Virus record (IMG/VR): IMGVR_UViG_3300047564_005329
Coordinates: 1-25,498 of that record
From: a virus
Direction: 5' to 3' (one strand)
DNA length: 25,498 nucleotides
Position numbers and translations under genes: made by a program. The notes beneath the pieces are model-generated. The model worked only from the letters and a program-made list of their open reading frames with translations, was not told where the DNA came from and searched no databases. The stretch's first letter is position 1. Each line of letters begins with the position of its first letter. Of this stretch, positions 21,797 to 25,498 are shown piece after piece.

Positions 21797-22651
21797 TTAA
21801 ATTAGATCCGCATCCGCAGTACCATACTCCTCTACTTGACGGTAATACTCCTCAACAATCTTGTACCAATCATCGTGCAGGATGTTGAGGAAATTCCTGG
21901 AGATCTTAAACACCTGAGTACGGACTGGCGTTGATACAAGGATGGCTGCCTGCTGGACCTTGATACCCAGTGTTTGGGTAATGGCAAGGTCGTAGGCAGC
22001 CAACTGTTTGCAGGTCTTTTTAAATTTCATGTGACCGCCGAGGAGATCACGCCATTCAGGCGATCCCTTATCAAGGTCTTTCGGCCACTTACGGCTGTAT
22101 GGTTTGACGCTGGTCTTTAAGTCAGCAAGAGTAAGCTTATTGTTAACCACACCAATGATGTCGGGAGCACCAGCCCAAGCTCGCCCGTCAGGATCGCAAC
22201 CCCACACGCGAGCAACGTCATCGCCGCCAACGGTAAAATCAAAGCGAGAGTCCACAGGGGATTCTGCCCAAAGAACCTCCTGAAATTGATCCAGGATTTT
22301 AGGCATGCCTTGCCAAAATTCTTGATATGCATTGGGAATGTCCGGAGATTTGTTACCTTTGAGGTACTGCTCCATGCCGTAGTGAACGGCAGTACCTCGC
22401 TCAGCAGCAGCCTCTTTAACACCCGGATTTGCTTTTGACCACATTTCAAGCTTCCGTTTGTTTGCTTCGGAAGCTGTCTCTGAGATGATTGTAGTTACGG
22501 ACGGTGCAGGTCCAGATGGTAATGGAGTCGTGTAATGGCGCCTGCCATTAAGCGTAATTCTGGCTGCGGTCCTGTTCAGGTCCCGCATTACTTCAGGTTG
22601 CTGTTCCTTGGCTTTGATCCAAGGTTTTGATGTATTCAGTTTAGCAACCAT
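21797..22651 (-). CDS. PD-(D/E)XK nuclease, RecB/Cas4-like
   Basis: The 284-residue protein has the core order of RecB-family exonucleases: RGTAVHYGMEQYL (about 87-99) supplying the early His/Glu, an LWAESPVD strand, WAGAPDIIGVVNNKL with the motif II Asp near residue 164, LTLADLKTS with the Asp-x-Lys catalytic pair near 176, and a Gln-x3-Tyr segment (KKTCKQLAAYDLAI). No Cys cluster of the Cas4 iron-sulphur type is seen. It could process DNA ends during phage recombination or replication, working with the primase-helicase encoded nearby on the same strand. It is divergent from the HLIP operon, sharing a 52-base gap. Confidence 0.83.
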   Translation of the reverse strand: MVAKLNTSKPWIKAKEQQPEVMRDLNRTAARITLNGRRHYTTPLPSGPAPSVTTIISETASEANKRKLEMWSKANPGVKEAAAERGTAVHYGMEQYLKGNKSPDIPNAYQEFWQGMPKILDQFQEVLWAESPVDSRFDFTVGGDDVARVWGCDPDGRAWAGAPDIIGVVNNKLTLADLKTSVKPYSRKWPKDLDKGSPEWRDLLGGHMKFKKTCKQLAAYDLAITQTLGIKVQQAAILVSTPVRTQVFKISRNFLNILHDDWYKIVEEYYRQVEEYGTADADLI

Positions 22652-22660
22652 TACCGGTTT

Positions 22661-22668
22661 TGTATATT
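22661..22668 (+). promoter_or_regulatory. Candidate -10 element before the HLIP operon
   Basis: TGTATATT lies 35 bases before ATG 22704 in a 52-base gap between divergent genes and matches the string before the lysozyme gene. No -35 is evident. Confidence 0.3.
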
Positions 22669-22686
22669 AACCTCAGTCTACATACG

Positions 22687-22707
22687 TTATTCGCAAACTG
22701 CGAATGA
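22687..22707 (+). promoter_or_regulatory. Hairpin enclosing the first start codon of the HLIP operon
   Basis: TTATTCGCA (22687-22695) and TGCGAATGA (22699-22707) pair around an AAC loop, giving nine pairs in RNA with one U-G. The ATG at 22704 lies inside the 3' strand, so the start codon itself would be base-paired. The DNA core TTCGCA/TGCGAA is a perfect palindrome. Confidence 0.5.
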
Positions 22708-22805
22708 AAGACTTCACCTACGGCATTGCCGCCATCTTAGGCGCTATTCTTGTTGTCACAGGCATTGACGCCTACGTTTTCATCCGAGAAATCCTGGCAC
22801 GATAA
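22704..22805 (+). CDS. 33-residue single-span membrane peptide
   Basis: ATG at 22704 to TAA, overlapping the HLIP start (TAATG), encodes 33 residues. One hydrophobic helix (YGIAAILGAILVVTGIDAYV, about 6-25) is flanked by MKDFT and a basic FIREILAR tail. Size and shape resemble the one-helix subunits of photosystems and cytochrome b6f, but I could not match it to a named one such as PsbM, PsbT, PsbY, PsaM, PetN or PetM. Strict coupling to the HLIP gene suggests both are made together, probably for the thylakoid membrane. That shared role is an inference. Confidence 0.65.
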   Translation: MKDFTYGIAAILGAILVVTGIDAYVFIREILAR

Positions 22806-23053
22806 TGACCGCACTTAACAAAGTCAAGCTGTTTATCGAAGGTTGGTGGTCCTGCATCTCCTGGATCGTTAAAGAAATCATTAAGGAATATTGCCCAGAC
22901 TTAAACTTTAAGAGCATCCCCACCCATCCGAATGATTATCTCTGGTTTGCAGAGCGGTGGAATGGAAGAGCCGCCATGCTTGCGGTGGTCTTCATCTTGC
23001 AGTGGGAGCTTCTTTCCAAGCAATCCATCTGGCATTTCCTCGGTGTCCTGTAA
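22805..23053 (+). CDS. hli: High-light-inducible protein (HLIP)
   Basis: The 82-residue protein ends in the chlorophyll a/b-binding-like motif of HLIPs: FAERWNGRAAMLAVVFILQW (residues 48-67), with ligand residues Glu50, Asn53 and Arg55, then a helix and the usual closing HFLGVL. HLIPs sit in the thylakoid membrane, bind chlorophyll and carotenoid, and protect photosystem II under stress; cyanophages commonly carry them. The N-terminal 45 residues are longer than in many phage HLIPs and contain a WWSCISWIVKEIIKEYC hydrophobic stretch. The Gly after AML in the consensus is Ala here. It is coupled at both ends, with the 33-residue peptide and the next small gene. Confidence 0.88.
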   Translation: MTALNKVKLFIEGWWSCISWIVKEIIKEYCPDLNFKSIPTHPNDYLWFAERWNGRAAMLAVVFILQWELLSKQSIWHFLGVL

Positions 23054-23180
23054 TCTCACGCGGTTCTACTACGAGATTGAGGGCTGGCCTGTGGTGGAGG
23101 ACATTGAGACAATTGAAGCAGACGAGAAGGAACTGGAGTTGACGCGGCAGGATGTGGAGTACACCCGCGTTGATCTCTAA
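23043..23180 (+). CDS. Small acidic protein after HLIP
   Basis: The open frame begins inside the HLIP gene; the likely start is GTG 23043, overlapping the HLIP end by 11 bases, giving 45 residues (MSCNLTRFYYEIEGWPVVED onward). It is acidic (IETIEADEKELELTRQDVEY) and probably helical. Its TAA overlaps the ATG of the glycosyltransferase, so it is embedded in a coupled operon, which is the main reason to accept it. The family is not recognised. ATG at 22932 is rejected because most of that extension would run under the HLIP motif. Confidence 0.55.
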   Translation: MSCNLTRFYYEIEGWPVVEDIETIEADEKELELTRQDVEYTRVDL

Positions 23181-23908
23181 TGCTTGAGAACATTTGTACT
23201 GCTGTTCTGCGTGACGGCAACAAGCTGTACGATCACTTCAAATCCATTGACTGTGACGTCAAGCGTTACTTCATCATCGACAACTCTTGCGGCCAAGACC
23301 CAAGCGTCCTGGAAGCCATTGACCTAATTCAGCAGAACAAACCCAAATACATCAAAGAAGTAATTGTGTTGAAATCAACACAAAACACAGGATATTCTGG
23401 TGCACTTAACACAGCTATCCGTCAGAACGTCGACTGTGATTACTGGTTATTTACCGGTTTTGATTGGTATCCAGAACCTGGTTCATACGGTTCTATTGCT
23501 GTACTCGCCTCCGATTTCCAACACGGAGCCACCCTTGGTACTGGTGATGATGAGATGTGTGGCATCCTACTAAAGCCTTCCATCATTACCAAGGTTGGTC
23601 TGATGGATGAGAATTTTTACCCCGGTTACTTTGAGGATAATGACTACCGCTACCGCCAGCGCCTCTCTGGAACATTCCTTGAGTACTTCCCGCTTCCCAG
23701 CAAGCACCTCACCAGCAGCACATTGAAGAGTTCCCCTACATTCCAACGCAAAAACCATATGACATTTCAGAAGAATCTTGATTACTATGTACAGAAATGG
23801 GGCGGAACTCCTGGTAATGAACAGTACAACTCACCTTTCGACAAAGGATATCCAGTCGACTATTGGCAGTTCAATCCCAGGCGCATCCACAGTCTCTGGT
23901 GGACGTGA
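23180..23908 (+). CDS. GT2-type glycosyltransferase
   Basis: The 242-residue protein follows the GT-A plan of family 2: an N-terminal nucleotide-binding strand (KRYFIIDNSCG), STQNTGYSGALNTAIRQN near 67-84, FTGFDWYPEPGSYG where the metal-binding acidic pair would be (only one Asp, then Trp), and VGLMDENFYPGYFEDNDYRY (about 139-158) with the catalytic ED region. The end, VQKWGGTPGNEQYNSPF with a final NPRRIHSLWW, looks natural. It starts the sugar-modification part of the operon and is followed by two methyltransferases, so it may add or extend a methylated sugar. The acceptor is unknown. Confidence 0.8.
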   Translation: MLENICTAVLRDGNKLYDHFKSIDCDVKRYFIIDNSCGQDPSVLEAIDLIQQNKPKYIKEVIVLKSTQNTGYSGALNTAIRQNVDCDYWLFTGFDWYPEPGSYGSIAVLASDFQHGATLGTGDDEMCGILLKPSIITKVGLMDENFYPGYFEDNDYRYRQRLSGTFLEYFPLPSKHLTSSTLKSSPTFQRKNHMTFQKNLDYYVQKWGGTPGNEQYNSPFDKGYPVDYWQFNPRRIHSLWWT

Positions 23909-25052
23909 CGGACGTACGCTCCTGGATCTTGGCGCCATTCCTCTCGTCAACAAATACCACGAGACAGAAGAGGAAGCAATGCGTGCAACCAAGTACCCAT
24001 TGCATGCCAAGATTAAGGATGACAAGACGATCAACCTGACGGTTGATGTGCCGCCTGAAATTCTGTATAGCGGATACAAATACAACTCAAGTGTCAATGC
24101 CCCATACGTAGAGCACTGCCGCAAGATGTTCAAGTCTTTTGAGCACTTGAACCACGGCACCATTATTGACATTGGCGGCAATGACGGCACACTCCTCAAG
24201 ACATTTAAAAAAGAATCCAAGCAACCACTGGAGCTGATCAACGTTGATGCCAGCGAAAGCTTTCAAGAGGTCAATGAAAAGGCTGGGATCCGTTATGTGA
24301 ATGCATTCTTCTCCGATGAGCTGGACCTCCCGAAGGCAGATGTCATAACATCGACCAATGTCTTCCAGCACACCAAGGATATTGACAAGTTCCTGCGAGG
24401 AATCGTCAAGTTTCTTGATGGCATCTGGATCCTTGAGTTTCCTTATACTCTGCGGACTCTTGAGACCTATCAGTTTGATCAGTTTTACCACGAGCACTAT
24501 TACTACTGGTTGGTAACACCACTGGCCAAACTCTTCAAGGCCTATGGCCTGAAGATTATTCATGCCCAAGAGCAAACCATTCATGGCGGCAGCATGCGCT
24601 TGTGGATGACCAACAAGGAAGCGTCCGCTCCCGATGGGGCAGCCGACCGTTTTATTGTTGAAGAAACCAATTACAACTACAGCTTCTTCAATACCTATAC
24701 CCAGTTCAAGATCCAGAAAGACCAACATTACATTCGACACCTAGAAGGACGGACCGCCTTCTTTGGTGCGGCGGCCAAGGGTTGTGTGTACATGAATGCC
24801 CTCAACCTTAATGTCACCAACATGCCTGACGCATACATCGTAGATGACACAATTGCCAAGCAAGGATATTACGTTGGTGGCACTGGCTTCCAGATTAAAG
24901 ATCGCCTCTACCTCTTTGATGACCAGCCGGAGAACTTAATTATCCTGGCGCATAACTTCAAAGATTACATTGCACAAACATTGCGCCCGCATTACAAGGG
25001 CCGTATTATTACAATGTTTCCAGACATTACCGTTGACGAGTATCAGCCATGA
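23817..25052 (+). CDS. Sugar C-methyltransferase family protein
   Basis: The protein matches NDP-hexose C-methyltransferases. LLDLGAIPLVNKY at the front corresponds to the family's LDLG-x-(Q/M)PLAN. The SAM-binding loop is TIIDIGGNDGTLLKTF, followed by VITSTNVFQHTKDI. The central signature is FDQFYHEHYYYWLVTPLAKL then TIHGGSMRLWM. The C-terminal domain has FFGAAAKGCVYMNALNL and AYIVDDTIAKQGYYVGGTGF. The usual N-terminal zinc Cys residues are absent. The start is uncertain: ATG at 23817 overlaps the glycosyltransferase gene by 92 bases in another frame, earlier ATGs overlap more, and the homology begins only near 23899. It ends in an ATGA overlap with the next gene. Confidence 0.78.
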   Translation: MNSTTHLSTKDIQSTIGSSIPGASTVSGGRDGRTLLDLGAIPLVNKYHETEEEAMRATKYPLHAKIKDDKTINLTVDVPPEILYSGYKYNSSVNAPYVEHCRKMFKSFEHLNHGTIIDIGGNDGTLLKTFKKESKQPLELINVDASESFQEVNEKAGIRYVNAFFSDELDLPKADVITSTNVFQHTKDIDKFLRGIVKFLDGIWILEFPYTLRTLETYQFDQFYHEHYYYWLVTPLAKLFKAYGLKIIHAQEQTIHGGSMRLWMTNKEASAPDGAADRFIVEETNYNYSFFNTYTQFKIQKDQHYIRHLEGRTAFFGAAAKGCVYMNALNLNVTNMPDAYIVDDTIAKQGYYVGGTGFQIKDRLYLFDDQPENLIILAHNFKDYIAQTLRPHYKGRIITMFPDITVDEYQP

Positions 25053-25498
25053 GCAGTGTTAGTTGGGAGAAACCCTCCAAGCCCCTCACCAAAATTATTG
25101 AGGAGTATAACGTCAATGGGTTTGAAGCTCCCGGTGGCACTGACAAAAACACCATCCACAACTACACCGGAATCTATGAGCACATCCTTTCACATTATGT
25201 GAAGCGAGAGGGTCAGCTCCTTGAGATTGGTGTGCAGCATGGCGGCTCGTCACTGCTGTGGCAGAAGTACCTGCCCAAGTTCACGATCTGCATGGTTGAT
25301 ATCCATGACATTGTGAACCCACGGATCTGGGACTTGATGGATCAAAACAAAAACGATTACGCATTCTATGAAAACAATGCGTATGACAAAGGTTTTGTGA
25401 AGCAATTAGCTGAGGAGTGGGGCGACTTTGACGTCATTATTGACGACGGTCCTCACACGCTTCAAAGCCAGCTGTTTGCCGTTGAGCACTATCTGCCA
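25049..25498 (+). CDS. TylF-like O-methyltransferase (3' end outside window)
   Basis: ATG at 25049 overlaps the previous stop, and the frame is open for 150 codons to the window edge. A SAM-binding loop LLEIGVQHGGSSLLWQKYLP (residues 66-85), an acidic VDIHDIV, and a DFDVIIDDGPHTLQSQL segment near 130 are typical of macrocin-O-methyltransferase and related class I enzymes, where the paired Asp residues and following His bind metal and substrate. It continues the operon of glycosyltransferase and C-methyltransferase, so a sugar hydroxyl is a likely target. The C-terminal part cannot be judged. Confidence 0.75.
   Translation, partial: MSSVSWEKPSKPLTKIIEEYNVNGFEAPGGTDKNTIHNYTGIYEHILSHYVKREGQLLEIGVQHGGSSLLWQKYLPKFTICMVDIHDIVNPRIWDLMDQNKNDYAFYENNAYDKGFVKQLAEEWGDFDVIIDDGPHTLQSQLFAVEHYLP

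Noticed and set aside
1-25498. tRNA genes
   Set aside because: I looked for T-arm strings such as GGTTCGA and for cloverleaf arms on both strands and found none that could be completed.

Overview
The window looks like part of a tailed-phage genome that infects cyanobacteria. The support is a high-light-inducible-type protein (22805-23053), an NblA-like phycobilisome-degradation adaptor (2243-2560), several small proteins I recall from marine cyanophages, lysins, tail fibres, a dCTP deaminase and a phage primase-helicase. Replication is represented by a primase-polymerase-like domain fused to an SF3/D5-type helicase, not by separate T4-type or T7-type enzymes, so this is probably neither a standard T4-like nor a standard T7-like cyanophage. 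Genes are packed tightly, with many TAATG or ATGA stop/start overlaps.

Layout. 1-2560 (+): the end of a large virion protein, two small basic proteins, a GH24 lysozyme and the NblA-like gene. 2548-4384: a DUF3310 (T7 gp1.7-like) gene, an HNH endonuclease and two unknown genes. 4381-6839 (-): an early-type operon with an HTH protein, two unknowns, a Dam-like methyltransferase with a degenerate active site, and dCTP deaminase. 6892-13625 (+): a membrane protein, two repeat-rich tail fibres with an HNH-AP2 endonuclease between them, three small accessory proteins, a two-domain GH73-M15 lysin and a small coupled gene. 13626-15917 (-): a candidate holin, a Cys-rich peptide, a possible adhesin, and two HNH-like genes. 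15918-16307 has no gene but holds a long inverted repeat and a terminator. 16308-21398 (-): a GT4 glycosyltransferase, a second HNH paralogue, primase-helicase and two small leader genes. 21449-25498: a basic coiled-coil protein (+), a PD-(D/E)XK nuclease (-), then a (+) operon of a 33-residue membrane peptide, the HLIP, a small acidic protein, a GT2 glycosyltransferase, a C-methyltransferase and a TylF-like methyltransferase that runs off the window.

How it fits together. Two photosynthesis-related proteins could manage host light harvesting during infection: NblA-like by dismantling phycobilisomes, HLIP by photoprotection. Two lysins plus a candidate holin make up lysis. The sugar-modifying genes probably decorate a virion or cell-surface glycan (inference).

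The most unusual signals are non-coding. RNA-type hairpins abut or include the start codons of both lysin genes and of the HLIP operon's first gene. Two dispersed HNH genes share a leader with the same bulged stem-loop. A 48-bp-armed inverted repeat lies at 15979-16122. I found no tRNA, rRNA, CRISPR array or integrase.
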